From: Clostridia bacterium
GTDB taxonomy: Bacteria > Bacillota > Clostridia > Christensenellales > Aristaeellaceae
Length of the DNA stretch: 64,000 bases
Direction: 5' to 3'
NCBI GenBank assembly: GCA_017521565.1
Contig: JAFXCE010000144.1
Span: 1-64,000, forward strand
The notes under the pieces were generated by a model that saw only the letters and a list, made by a program, of their open reading frames with translations, made no database searches and was not told the origin of the DNA. Shown here piece by piece: positions 20,758 to 28,992 of the stretch (its first letter is position 1; each line of letters starts with the position of its first letter). The position numbers and the translations under genes were made by a program.

Positions 20758-20865
20758 ATGGGTATCCTCCGTGACAATGGGATCATGGGTATATTGTAAT
20801 TCTTTTGCTCAGATTTGACAAGAATCAAGAAATGTAAGTTTTTCTCTTTTCTTTATGGGCGGATA

Positions 20866-20998
20866 ATGCTATAATAGATCAAATCCAAAGAGCCTTTAAT
20901 TCGATCCCGTGAGGTCGGCAAGGCGGCAAATAGCACAGGTATGTCCGAATGGACTTTATTTGCCCTGTCCCGACTTTTGGGACAGGGTATTTTTGTTT
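20866..20998 (+). promoter_or_regulatory. pyr operon promoter and PyrR-controlled attenuator leader
   Basis: An extended -10 TGCTATAAT ends at 20875. The leader holds a PyrR-binding hairpin at about 20893-20923 (CCTT...AAGG stem, with ATCCCGTGAGG resembling the ARUCCNGNGAGGYU binding consensus). It ends in a terminator CCCTGTCCC / GGGACAGGG (20963-20971, 20979-20987) with a T-rich run to 20998. In relatives UMP-bound PyrR stabilises the upstream hairpin and permits termination. Only one attenuator was seen in the operon. Confidence 0.88.
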
Positions 20999-21028
20999 GA
21001 AAAACTGCAAGAAAAGGGGCGAAACAAC

Positions 21029-21589
21029 GTGGCGGTCAAGCTGGAATTCAAAGCGGACATCATGGACGAACAGGGCGTAAAGCGCGCGCTTCGCCGTGTG
21101 GCCCATGAGATCATCGAGAACAATCGCGGCGTCGAGGGCCTGACGCTCGTGGGTATTCAGCGCAGGGGCGTCGTGCTGGCGAAAATGCTGCAGGATCTCA
21201 TCGAGGAGGTTGAGGGCGTGAAGCTGCCCATGGGCGTGCTGGATATCACGTTTTATCGCGACGACCTCTCCATCCTCACCGAGCATCCCGTCGTCAACAC
21301 CACCGACCTTCCATTCCAGGTGCATGGCGCGAAGATCATCATGGTGGACGATGTGCTCTTCTCCGGCCGCACCGCGCGCGCTGCGATGGACGCGATCTGC
21401 GATCTGGGCCGCCCGGCGCTCATTCAGCTGGCGGTGATGGTCGACCGCGGCCACAGGGAACTGCCCATCCGCGCGGATTACGTCGGCAAGAACCTGCCTA
21501 CCAGCAAAAATGAGATGGTCGGCGTGAACGTGCCGGAAATCGACGGACAGCTGAGCATCGTGCTTTACGAGAAGAAGAAAGGCGAGTGA
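21029..21589 (+). CDS. pyrR: Bifunctional pyr operon regulator / uracil phosphoribosyltransferase
   Basis: PRTase fold with the PRPP loop VDDVLFSGRTARAAMD and the family segments LVGIQRRGVVLA and DITFYRDDL. It binds pyr mRNA leaders when UMP is high and has uracil phosphoribosyltransferase activity. The start is GTG 21029 after AAAAGGGG; upstream in-frame sequence falls in the attenuator and is not coding. Its stop overlaps the pyrB start. Confidence 0.95.
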   Translation: MAVKLEFKADIMDEQGVKRALRRVAHEIIENNRGVEGLTLVGIQRRGVVLAKMLQDLIEEVEGVKLPMGVLDITFYRDDLSILTEHPVVNTTDLPFQVHGAKIIMVDDVLFSGRTARAAMDAICDLGRPALIQLAVMVDRGHRELPIRADYVGKNLPTSKNEMVGVNVPEIDGQLSIVLYEKKKGE

Positions 21590-22518
21590 ACGCAGTGATT
21601 ATGAAACGCAAGGACCTGCTTGGTCTTGACGGCGTGAGCCGCGAGGAGATCACAGAAATCCTCGACAATGCGATGACCATGCGCCAGATCGTGCGCTCGA
21701 GCAACAAGAAGACTGCGCACCTGCAGGGCAAGTCCATCGTGACGCTCTTCTATGAGAATTCCACGCGCACCCGCATGTCCTTTGAACTGGCGAGCAAGTA
21801 TATGTCCGCTGCCGCGGCGAATATCTCCGCCAGCGCGTCCTCCGTCGCCAAGGGAGAGACGCTCATCGATACCGGCGTGACCCTTGACCAGATGGGCACC
21901 GACGTGATCATCATCCGCCACCCGATGTCCGGCGCGCCGGCTCTGCTGGCCAAACATGTGCGCTCGAGCGTCATCAACGCGGGCGACGGCATGAACGAGC
22001 ACCCGACGCAGGCGCTGCTGGATATGATGACCATGCGCGATCATCTGGGCAGCCTGGACGGCATCAAGGTCGCCATCTGCGGCGACGTGATGCACTCCCG
22101 TGTGGCCCGAAGCAATATCTATGGCCTGACGACCATGGGCGCCAACGTCGTGCTCTGTGCGCCGCCGACGCTCATTCCGCCCCGCATTGAGGAGCTGGGC
22201 TGCACCGTGGCCCCGACCATCGAGGACGCCTGCGAGGGTGCGGATGTCGTGATGGGTCTTCGCATTCAGCGCGAGCGTCAGCAGAAGGGCCTGTTCCCGT
22301 CTGTCGCCGAATACTGCGACAACTGGGAGATCACGCCCGAGCGCGTGGCGCTGGCCAAGAAGCATGCGCTGGTCATGCATCCGGGCCCGATGAACCGCGG
22401 CGTGGAAATCGCATCCAGCGCAGCGGACAGCGCGCAGTCGGTCATCAACCAGCAGGTAGAAAGCGGCGTGGCGGTTCGCATGGCGCTGCTCTATATGCTC
22501 ACCAGAAGGGAGGCGTAA
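21586..22518 (+). CDS. pyrB: Aspartate carbamoyltransferase catalytic subunit
   Basis: Carbamoyl-phosphate motif STRTRMSFELA, HPTQALLDM and the C-terminal MHPGPMNRG are intact. It condenses carbamoyl phosphate with aspartate, the second step of UMP synthesis. 310 aa, catalytic chain only; no PyrI subunit is present, as usual in Bacillota. The GTG start overlaps the pyrR stop (GTGA) with AAAGG upstream, indicating coupling; ATG at 21601 is the alternative. Confidence 0.95.
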   Translation: MNAVIMKRKDLLGLDGVSREEITEILDNAMTMRQIVRSSNKKTAHLQGKSIVTLFYENSTRTRMSFELASKYMSAAAANISASASSVAKGETLIDTGVTLDQMGTDVIIIRHPMSGAPALLAKHVRSSVINAGDGMNEHPTQALLDMMTMRDHLGSLDGIKVAICGDVMHSRVARSNIYGLTTMGANVVLCAPPTLIPPRIEELGCTVAPTIEDACEGADVVMGLRIQRERQQKGLFPSVAEYCDNWEITPERVALAKKHALVMHPGPMNRGVEIASSAADSAQSVINQQVESGVAVRMALLYMLTRREA

Positions 22519-22520
22519 CG

Positions 22521-23804
22521 ATGCTCAATTCGATGCTCATCCGCGGCGGCCGCGTGATCGATCCGGCAAACGGAATCGACAAGATCGCCGATATTCTGGT
22601 GGAAAACGGCAAGGTTGCGGCCATCGGCGAAAACCTTTCGGCTGAAAACGTACAGGTCATCGAAGCTGGCGGCAAGGTTGTCGCGCCGGGCTTCATCGAT
22701 ATGCATTGCCATCTGCGCGATCCGGGCCAGGAGTATAAAGAGGATCTCATTTCCGGCACGAAGGCGGCTGCACGCGGCGGCTTTACCGGCGTGTGCTGCA
22801 TGCCCAATACCAAGCCGGTCAACGACAACGCGTCTGTGACCCGTTATATTCTGGAGAAGGCGCAGCTGCAGGGAAGCGGCGTGCATGTCTATCCGGTCGG
22901 CGCGATCAGCAAGGGCCTTGAGGGCAAGGAAATGGCCGAGATCGGCCGCATGAAGCAGGCGGGTATCGTCGCCATCTCTGATGACGGCAAGCCGGTTACC
23001 AATTCCAACCTGCTGCGCCTTGCGATGCAGTATGCCGATTATTTCAATGTATTCATCATGAGCCACAGCGAGGACAAGAACCTCGTGGGCGACGGCGTGA
23101 TGAACGAGGGCTTCATCTCCACCAAGCTGGGCCTGCCGGGCATCACCCGCGCGGCCGAGGAGGTCATGATTGCCCGCGACATTTTGGTCGCCGAGGCTGA
23201 GGGCAAGCGCATTCACCTGTGCCACGTCTCGACCAAGGGCGGCGTGCAGCTGGTGCGCGAGGCGAAGAGGCGCGGCGTCCGTGTGACGGCTGAGACTGCA
23301 CCGCACTACATCGGCGCGACGGATGAGTGGGTCATCGGCTATGACAGCAACTGCCGTGTGAACCCGCCGCTGCGCGAGGAAGAGGACCGTCAGGCCTGCA
23401 TTGCGGGTCTGGTCGACGGCACGCTCGATGTGATCGCGACCGATCATGCGCCGCATCATCAGGATGAAAAGAAGGTCGAGTTCCACATCGCGGCCAGCGG
23501 CATCAGCGGCTTTGAGACGGCTTTCTGTATCAGCAACACGAAGCTGGTCAAGGACGGTCATATGACCCTCAGCCAGCTGATTGAGAAGATGAGCGCCACC
23601 CCGGCGAAGCTGCTGGGCGTGGAGGGCGGAAGTCTGTCCGTCGGCAGCGCGGCGGATATCGTCGTGCTCGATCCGGATCGCGAGGTCACCGTCGACGCGA
23701 ACAGGTTTGTCTCCCGCGGACACAATACGCCGTTCCATGGCAAGAGCTACTTTGGCGCTGTCTGCATGACGATCGTCGGCGGCCGCGTGATTGATCACGA
23801 GTAA
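22521..23804 (+). CDS. pyrC: Dihydroorotase
   Basis: Amidohydrolase fold with the metal-binding DMHCHLRDPGQEY, further His ligands in LCHVST and APHYIG, and TDHAPHH. It cyclises carbamoyl aspartate to dihydroorotate. 427 aa, the longer class I form typical of Gram-positives. It starts two bases after pyrB. The stop is followed by a 240-base non-coding stretch filled with hairpin-forming repeats. Confidence 0.95.
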   Translation: MLNSMLIRGGRVIDPANGIDKIADILVENGKVAAIGENLSAENVQVIEAGGKVVAPGFIDMHCHLRDPGQEYKEDLISGTKAAARGGFTGVCCMPNTKPVNDNASVTRYILEKAQLQGSGVHVYPVGAISKGLEGKEMAEIGRMKQAGIVAISDDGKPVTNSNLLRLAMQYADYFNVFIMSHSEDKNLVGDGVMNEGFISTKLGLPGITRAAEEVMIARDILVAEAEGKRIHLCHVSTKGGVQLVREAKRRGVRVTAETAPHYIGATDEWVIGYDSNCRVNPPLREEEDRQACIAGLVDGTLDVIATDHAPHHQDEKKVEFHIAASGISGFETAFCISNTKLVKDGHMTLSQLIEKMSATPAKLLGVEGGSLSVGSAADIVVLDPDREVTVDANRFVSRGHNTPFHGKSYFGAVCMTIVGGRVIDHE

Positions 23805-23825
23805 GAGGGACGTTTGGGAGAGACG

Positions 23826-24001
23826 TATGGGGACGCTGTCCCCATACCCCTGCAAGGGATTTCATCCCTTGACCCGTCATCGCTGCGCGCATGCGCGCAG
23901 CGGAGAGGAATCCAAGATTGGCGGCTTTAAACCGCCGCGAAGCGAAGAAGGGAGTTTGAGGGACAACGTCCCTCAAGCGGGTTATAGGGCGGCAGCCCTA
24001 T
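23826..24001. repeat. Multi-hairpin intergenic repeat, copy A (pyrC-pyrF)
   Basis: Six back-to-back hairpins: TATGGGGAC/GTCCCCATA (23826-23846), CAAGGGAT/ATCCCTTG (23853-23871), CGCTGCGCGC/GCGCGCAGCG (23881-23902), GGCGG/CCGCC (23920-23937), TTGAGGGAC/GTCCCTCAA (23956-23976) and ATAGGGC/GCCCTAT (23984-24001). Between hairpins lies a GCGAAGCGAAGAAGGGAGT spacer that recurs in copy B. No coding frame of its own is supported. It resembles REP-like intergenic elements of Clostridia. Confidence 0.85.
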
Positions 24002-24045
24002 CGTTCCCTGTGAATAGAGAAAAAGCATAACGGGAGGAAAACATT

Positions 24046-24984
24046 ATGAATATCATGGAAAAGATGGCCAAGCGCATCAGCGAGCTCAAGAACCCGACCG
24101 TCGCCGGTCTGGATACCCGCATTGAGTACCTGCCGGAGAGCTTTGTGAGCGAGATCATGCCGGAAGGCATCAAGTCCTTCGAGGACGCTGCCGAGGCTGT
24201 CTATCAGTATAACGTCCGCCTTGTGGACGCGCTGTATGACATCGTGCCGGCTGTCAAGGTGCAGGTTGCCTACTATGAGATGTACGGCGCGGCGGGCATG
24301 GTCGCCTTCGAGAAGACCATGGCCTATGCTAAGAGCAAGGGCATGATCGTCATGGCCGACGTCAAGCGCAACGACATCGGCGCGACTGCCGCGTGCTATG
24401 CCAATGCCTATGTCGGCAAGACCCCGATGCCCTACGGCGAGGAGCAGGCTTTCTCCTCCGATATCGCGACCATCAACCCGTACCTGGGCGTGGATGGCAT
24501 CAAGCCGTTCACCGAGGCCTGCGCGGCCAATGGTACCGGCGTGTTCGCGCTGGTGAAGACCAGCAATCCGTCCTCCGGCCAGCTGCAGGACATGAAGTAT
24601 GAGGATGGCCGCACGCTGTATGAGGCCGTGGCCGATCTGGTCGAGGAGTGGGGCGAGGGTACCCGCGGCGAGCTGGGCTACAGCGTGATCGGCGCGGTCG
24701 TCGGCGCGACCTATCCGCAGCAGGGCACTGCGCTGCGCGAGCGCATGCCGCATACCTTCTTCCTGGTGCCGGGCTATGGCGCGCAGGGCGCGACCGGCAA
24801 GGACATCGCAGGCTGCTTTGACAAGAACGGCAACGGCGCGATTGTCAATGCTTCCCGCTCCATTCTGTGCGCGTGGAAGAAGCAGGAGGGCGTGGCCTTC
24901 GATGTGGCTGCCCGCAACGAAGCGATCCGCATGCGCGAGGATCTCGCTTCCAGCCTGAAGGAAATGGGCAAGGAGATTAAGTGA
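24046..24984 (+). CDS. pyrF: Orotidine 5'-phosphate decarboxylase
   Basis: Catalytic core ADVKRNDIGATAACYANAY (Asp-Lys-Asp charge network) in a TIM barrel, with the phosphate-binding FFLVPGYGAQGATG near the C-terminus. It decarboxylates OMP to UMP. At 312 aa it belongs to the long-form decarboxylases, not the 230-aa PyrF type. GGGAGG ribosome-binding site. Multi-hairpin repeats bracket the gene on both sides. Confidence 0.95.
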   Translation: MNIMEKMAKRISELKNPTVAGLDTRIEYLPESFVSEIMPEGIKSFEDAAEAVYQYNVRLVDALYDIVPAVKVQVAYYEMYGAAGMVAFEKTMAYAKSKGMIVMADVKRNDIGATAACYANAYVGKTPMPYGEEQAFSSDIATINPYLGVDGIKPFTEACAANGTGVFALVKTSNPSSGQLQDMKYEDGRTLYEAVADLVEEWGEGTRGELGYSVIGAVVGATYPQQGTALRERMPHTFFLVPGYGAQGATGKDIAGCFDKNGNGAIVNASRSILCAWKKQEGVAFDVAARNEAIRMREDLASSLKEMGKEIK

Positions 24985-25004
24985 TAGGGAACGTGCGAGG
25001 ACGC

Positions 25005-25236
25005 TGGCCCGGGAAACTCGCATAGTCGCGCAAGCGCGCCTTGCGATTCCCGACGCTCCGCCTGCCTGTTTCGCCCACTGGGCGCGGCAGGCTCCGGTCC
25101 CCATGACCCTTTATCGCTGCGCGTATGCGCGCAGCGGAGGGAAATTCAAGAACAGCAGCTTAAAACAAGCGCGAAGCGAAGAAGGGAGTCTGAGGGACGA
25201 CGTCCCTCAGGCAGGTTTCAGGGCGGCAGCCCTGAG
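25005..25236. repeat. Multi-hairpin intergenic repeat, copy B (pyrF-pyrK)
   Basis: The right half (about 25099-25236) aligns with copy A from the CGCTGCGCG palindrome through GCGAAGCGAAGAAGGGAGT, TGAGGGAC/GTCCCTCA and CAGGGC/GCCCTG. Point changes keep the hairpins paired. The left part (25005-25098) is unique to this copy and forms other hairpins, including GCCTGC/GCAGGC around the phrase CCCACTGGGCG. No gene is seen. Confidence 0.85.
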
Positions 25237-25247
25237 AAGGGTACACC

Positions 25248-26018
25248 ATGAAAGACATCAACGCAAAGGTTCTCTCAAGCGATACGCTCGCTGAGGGCCT
25301 GATCCGCATCATTCTTCATGCGCCGGAGATCGCCTGTGAGGCGAAGGCCGGCCAGTTTATCCACATGCTTGTGCCGGATTGTGGACATGTGCTGCGCCGT
25401 CCGATCAGCCTGATGGCGATGGATGCAGCCGCCGGAACGCTGACGCTGGCAATCCAGCCTAAGGGACGCGGCACGCAGCTGATCTGCAATCTCAAGGAAG
25501 GCGATGTGGTCAAATGCCTTGGCCCGCTGGGCACCGGTTTTGACGGCAAGGATGCGAATACCATTTATTTCGTCGGCGGCGGCGTGGGCGTTGCGCCCAT
25601 CTGCGGCGCGATGGATGCGTTTGCTACGGAAAGCTCCTGCGCCTTCTTTGGCTTCCGCACGAAGGCGCATGCCTATGGTATGACGCAGGCGCCGTGCAGG
25701 GTTGTTGCTGTCAGCGACGACGGCTCGATCGGCGAAAAGGCGCTGGTCACCAAGCCTCTGCTTGCCGCCATTGAGGAAAAGCGCCCGGACCTGATCATGG
25801 CCTGCGGCCCGACGCCGATGCTTGCTGCCGTGCAGAAGATTGCAAACGAAATGGGTATTCCGTGCCAGCTCTCTCTGGAGGAGCGCATGGGCTGCGCCAT
25901 TGGCGCGTGCCTGGGCTGCAACGTGAAGATCAACCTGCCGGACGGCAGCTGGACGTATAAGCGCGTATGCAAGGATGGCCCGGTGTTCACTAGCGAGGAG
26001 GTGGCTTTCGGTGGCTGA
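25248..26018 (+). CDS. pyrK: Dihydroorotate dehydrogenase B electron-transfer subunit
   Basis: Ferredoxin-reductase-like protein: FAD motif RRPISLMAMD, NAD-binding YFVGGGVGVAPI, and the 2Fe-2S cysteines in GCAIGACLGCNVKI plus a later CKDG. It passes electrons from dihydroorotate, via PyrD FMN, to NAD. 256 aa. Its last eight bases overlap pyrD, consistent with the PyrD2K2 complex. The ribosome-binding region AGAAGGG lies directly after repeat copy B. Confidence 0.95.
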   Translation: MKDINAKVLSSDTLAEGLIRIILHAPEIACEAKAGQFIHMLVPDCGHVLRRPISLMAMDAAAGTLTLAIQPKGRGTQLICNLKEGDVVKCLGPLGTGFDGKDANTIYFVGGGVGVAPICGAMDAFATESSCAFFGFRTKAHAYGMTQAPCRVVAVSDDGSIGEKALVTKPLLAAIEEKRPDLIMACGPTPMLAAVQKIANEMGIPCQLSLEERMGCAIGACLGCNVKINLPDGSWTYKRVCKDGPVFTSEEVAFGG

Positions 26019-26922
26019 TCTTTCTCTCAATCTCTGCGGCGTGCAGATGAAAAACCCGATCATTGCCGCGAGCGGTACCTTTGGCTTTGGCCGCGAGTAT
26101 GACGAACTCTACGACATCAGCGCGCTTGGCGGTATCTCCGTCAAGGGTCTGTGCCTGGGCGGACGCATGGGCAACCCGCCCTCCCGCCTGACCGAGACGC
26201 CCAGCGGCATGCTCAACTGCGTGGGCCTGCAGAACCCGGGTATCGAGAGCTTCATCGAAAACGATTTGCCGTGGCTGCTTGAGAAGGATGTGGCGGTGAT
26301 CGCCAATTTCTTCGGTACGTCCATCGAGAATTATTGCCAGGCGGCGGAGGCATTTGCAAACACTGGCGTGCACATGCTGGAGATGAACATCTCCTGCCCG
26401 AACGTGCATGACGGCGGCGTGGCCTTCGGTGTAAAGCCGGAGAGCGTATACGAGATCACCAAGGCGGTCAAGCAGCACAGTAAGCAGCCGCTGATCGTCA
26501 AGCTGACGCCCAATGTTTCTGACATCACCGAGAATGCTCTGGCGGCGCAGGAGGCGGGCGCGGACGCGATCTCGCTGATCAATACGCTGACCGGCATCGC
26601 GGTTGATGTGCATAAGCGCAGGATGATTCTGGCGAATAACACCGGCGGCCTGTCCGGCCCGGCGGTGCGCCCGGTGGCGCTGCGCATGGTGTGGCAGTGC
26701 GCGAAGAAGGTGTCTATCCCGATCATCGGCCTTGGCGGTATCGAAACGGGCGAGGACGCCGCGGCGTTCATGCTCTGCGGCGCGCAGGCTGTGCAGGTCG
26801 GCACGGCAAACTTCACGGATCCCTTTGCCTGCCCGCGCATTGCGCGCGAGCTGGGCGAATACTGCGATGCGCAGAAGATTGCCAATCCGCAGGAGATTGT
26901 CGGCACGCTCAAGTCCTATTGA
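26011..26922 (+). CDS. pyrD: Dihydroorotate dehydrogenase B catalytic subunit
   Basis: Class 1B FMN TIM barrel: MKNPIIAASGTFGFG, NCVGLQNPG, EMNISCPNVHDGG containing the catalytic Cys, and the FMN-phosphate site GLGGIETGEDA. It oxidises dihydroorotate to orotate. The start is GTG 26011, nine bases after GAGGAGG and inside the end of pyrK. Last gene of the pyr operon; carAB and pyrE are not in this window. Confidence 0.95.
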   Translation: MADLSLNLCGVQMKNPIIAASGTFGFGREYDELYDISALGGISVKGLCLGGRMGNPPSRLTETPSGMLNCVGLQNPGIESFIENDLPWLLEKDVAVIANFFGTSIENYCQAAEAFANTGVHMLEMNISCPNVHDGGVAFGVKPESVYEITKAVKQHSKQPLIVKLTPNVSDITENALAAQEAGADAISLINTLTGIAVDVHKRRMILANNTGGLSGPAVRPVALRMVWQCAKKVSIPIIGLGGIETGEDAAAFMLCGAQAVQVGTANFTDPFACPRIARELGEYCDAQKIANPQEIVGTLKSY

Positions 26923-26936
26923 TTCACATAACAAAA

Positions 26937-26967
26937 CGAGCTCTTCCGTGTGGAAGGGCTCGCTTTT
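26937..26967. terminator. Terminator of the pyr operon
   Basis: Stem CGAGCTCTTCC / GGAAGGGCTCG with a GTGT loop, then TTTT. A-rich flanks allow use from the convergent tetR gene too. Confidence 0.85.
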
Positions 26968-26978
26968 ATGATATGAAG

Positions 26979-27548
26979 TTATTTGTAAATGTTGAAGAGC
27001 ACAAGCAGCGCTTCGCGCGCCTTCTGCATCAGATCAAACGAACCATCGGTAATGCACCAGATGATGATCTTGCCGTTGGTCAGGCAGAGCGCAGCGGAGG
27101 CGAGCTGATCTGCGGGACTCTGGTTGCGGATCAGGCCCTGCTGCTGTGCGCGGGCGATGAGCAGGCGCGCGGTCATGGCTTCCTGGGCATAGAGCTGATT
27201 GTGTGCATCATCGAGCGCTTCGGCGTTCAGGCGGCATTTATAGTACTGCGTGGTCAGCGTGCAGCCGTTGCGCACGGCGCGCGCGGCGCACATCGTGCAG
27301 GCGGTGAGCACCTGCTCGAGCAGGTCGTCTGCGGCGAGGATATGCAGCAGGTCGCTGCCCGAGGGATGATCATCCTTGCGGCGCAGGCAGTCCATCAGCT
27401 CTTCCTTGGTCTTGAAATGATAGTAAAAGGTGCTGTTTGCTACGCCTGCATCCTGACAGATTTCCTTGATGGTCACCTGCTCGAAGCTCTTTTCTGAAAA
27501 GATCTTCCTTGCACTGGCAAGGATGGCGGTTTTGTATTTGCTGCTCAT
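26979..27548 (-). CDS. TetR/AcrR family transcriptional regulator
   Basis: The N-terminal TetR helix-turn-helix is clear (IFSEKSFEQVTIKEICQDAGVANSTFYYHFKTKEELM, about residues 16-50). The C-terminal ligand domain is unassigned and has several Cys residues. GGAGG upstream lies in the 15-base gap after apbE, so apbE and this gene form one transcript. It probably controls the divergent apbE/nitroreductase promoters, where a TGTAGT-N2-ACTACA inverted repeat is found. 189 aa. Confidence 0.9.
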   Translation of the reverse strand: MSSKYKTAILASARKIFSEKSFEQVTIKEICQDAGVANSTFYYHFKTKEELMDCLRRKDDHPSGSDLLHILAADDLLEQVLTACTMCAARAVRNGCTLTTQYYKCRLNAEALDDAHNQLYAQEAMTARLLIARAQQQGLIRNQSPADQLASAALCLTNGKIIIWCITDGSFDLMQKAREALLVLFNIYK

Positions 27549-27563
27549 GTGTGCCTCCGTGAG

Positions 27564-28784
27564 TTATGGCGAAAAGAATGATCCTGTATAATGCAGCGCA
27601 CCGCTGCTGTCGAGTTGAGAAGAGAGGAGATAGGCGCTGTCCTCGAGCGCCAGAGTGGGGGCGCTGGTCATCACTTCCAGCGTATCTGCGTCCGAACGAT
27701 AGTAGACGACGGTACACAGATCGTTGCGAAGATGCTCGCTGATGTAAGCAGCAGCGTTATCTGGCGGCATCAGACAGAGGGCTGTGCTCATTGCATCGCC
27801 GAAAGCAGCGCTTTCGGACAGGAGCGTGACCGTGGCTGCGCCGCGCTGCACGCCGTTTTGCGGCATATTCATGGGATAGCCGGTGAACGGATTGATGATA
27901 TGGCAATAGCGAACGCCGCCGGAGGTATAGGCATGGGCAGCGTCGCTGCTGGTGGAAAGCGCGGTATCCCGGATCCGGATGGAAGCATAGTGGTTATCAC
28001 GGCTGTTTCCGGGGCGCGGCTTGCCCAGCGTCAGGCTGTAAAGACCATCATCCGTCGGTCGGGAGAGGATAATCATTGAACTGTCCCCGCAGACAAAATG
28101 TCCCATGGCATAGCCCTGATCAAGCAGGTAAGCGCGGATTCGGTCACAGGCATAGCCCTTGGCAATGCCGCCCAGATCCAGCTGAGCCTGAACCACGACG
28201 CCGTCCAGCGTAACAGGCGGCGTGTTTTTTTCAAGATACCAGCTCCCGTCCTGCTCATACAGGCGAATACCGTCAAGGCCGACCAGCGGAAGCAGCGCCT
28301 GTATATCGCGATCCTGCGGAAGCGGCAGACGGCCTTCGTGATAGCTGCGGTCATAAGGCATGGCAGGCGCATAGGTATTGCGATTGAAACGGGGAGAGAA
28401 GCCCCAAAGATCCACCAGAGGGTAAACCGTGGGGTCATACAGGCCGGCGGTCTGATGGTATACGTCATAGGCGACGGAGAGGATTTCTGCGGTGATGGAG
28501 GAAACCGGAAGGGTTTCGCCGGCAGAAAGCGCATTGAACCGGGAAATGTCAGAATCCGGAAAGGAGAGGGAGACGGTCTGCTCGATTTCATCCAGAATGG
28601 ATTTAACGTGTGTCCATGTTTCGGAAAAGCGGTCGCTGTTCTCCGGCTCATCATAGAGGAACAGCGCGCTGATAGTGGAAAAATACGCATCGGTGTGACG
28701 GCTCATCAGCTTTTTTTCAGCATACGCAGCGCGAATAAAAAGCATGGGCAAAAGAATCGAGAGCAAAAGGAATCGTTTGAGCAT
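27564..28784 (-). CDS. apbE: FAD:protein FMN transferase (ApbE family), secreted
   Basis: A signal peptide (residues 1-22, ending near AAYA) precedes the ApbE fold. Visible family motifs are YDPTVYPLVDLWGF, LDLGGIAKGYACDRI, TSSDAAHAYTSGGVRYCHIINPFTGYP and the metal-binding ESAAFGDAMSTAL. ApbE attaches FMN from FAD to Thr/Ser of exported flavoproteins. The usual lipobox Cys is not seen, so it may be free or held by an uncleaved signal. AGAGGTG ribosome-binding site. It heads an apbE-tetR pair; a second ApbE lies at 53328-54401. Confidence 0.9.
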   Translation of the reverse strand: MLKRFLLLSILLPMLFIRAAYAEKKLMSRHTDAYFSTISALFLYDEPENSDRFSETWTHVKSILDEIEQTVSLSFPDSDISRFNALSAGETLPVSSITAEILSVAYDVYHQTAGLYDPTVYPLVDLWGFSPRFNRNTYAPAMPYDRSYHEGRLPLPQDRDIQALLPLVGLDGIRLYEQDGSWYLEKNTPPVTLDGVVVQAQLDLGGIAKGYACDRIRAYLLDQGYAMGHFVCGDSSMIILSRPTDDGLYSLTLGKPRPGNSRDNHYASIRIRDTALSTSSDAAHAYTSGGVRYCHIINPFTGYPMNMPQNGVQRGAATVTLLSESAAFGDAMSTALCLMPPDNAAAYISEHLRNDLCTVVYYRSDADTLEVMTSAPTLALEDSAYLLSSQLDSSGALHYTGSFFSP

Positions 28785-28805
28785 CGTTCACACCTCTATC
28801 GTAAT

Positions 28806-28834
28806 ATTATATATCATTGAAGAAAAAAAGTAAA
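28806..28834 (-). promoter_or_regulatory. Promoter of apbE-tetR
   Basis: On the minus strand, TTTACT (28834-28829), 17 bases, TATAAT (28811-28806), close ahead of the apbE start. Confidence 0.6.
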
Positions 28835-28892
28835 CCACGATGGATACGCATGTGTACGTATCCCACGGATTCATTATACACGACGGAAAAAC

Positions 28893-28906
28893 TGTAGTAA
28901 ACTACA
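28893..28906. promoter_or_regulatory. Candidate operator in the apbE / nitroreductase divergent region
   Basis: Inverted repeat TGTAGT-AA-ACTACA, placed upstream of the -35 of the rightward promoter and of the leftward promoter. It is a plausible TetR target, but it is short and unconfirmed. Confidence 0.35.
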
Positions 28907-28917
28907 AATTTGATGAG

Positions 28918-28946
28918 TTGACAACGGATTAACAATACGGTATAAT
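28918..28946 (+). promoter_or_regulatory. Consensus sigma-A promoter
   Basis: TTGACA (28918-28923), 17-base spacer, TATAAT (28941-28946): a perfect match, predicting strong transcription of the secreted nitroreductase-like gene. Confidence 0.88.
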
Positions 28947-28992
28947 CTGGACAACAAAGAATTTTCTTCAATATGAAAGGAGAACTGAACGT

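Noticed and set aside
23805-24045. Small protein in the pyrC-pyrF gap
   Set aside because: The open frame there lies wholly within hairpin repeats, has no domain, and its homologous region in copy B is not conserved as protein.
27591-28820. Plus-strand open frames opposite apbE
   Set aside because: Antisense of a gene with intact ApbE motifs and its own promoter.
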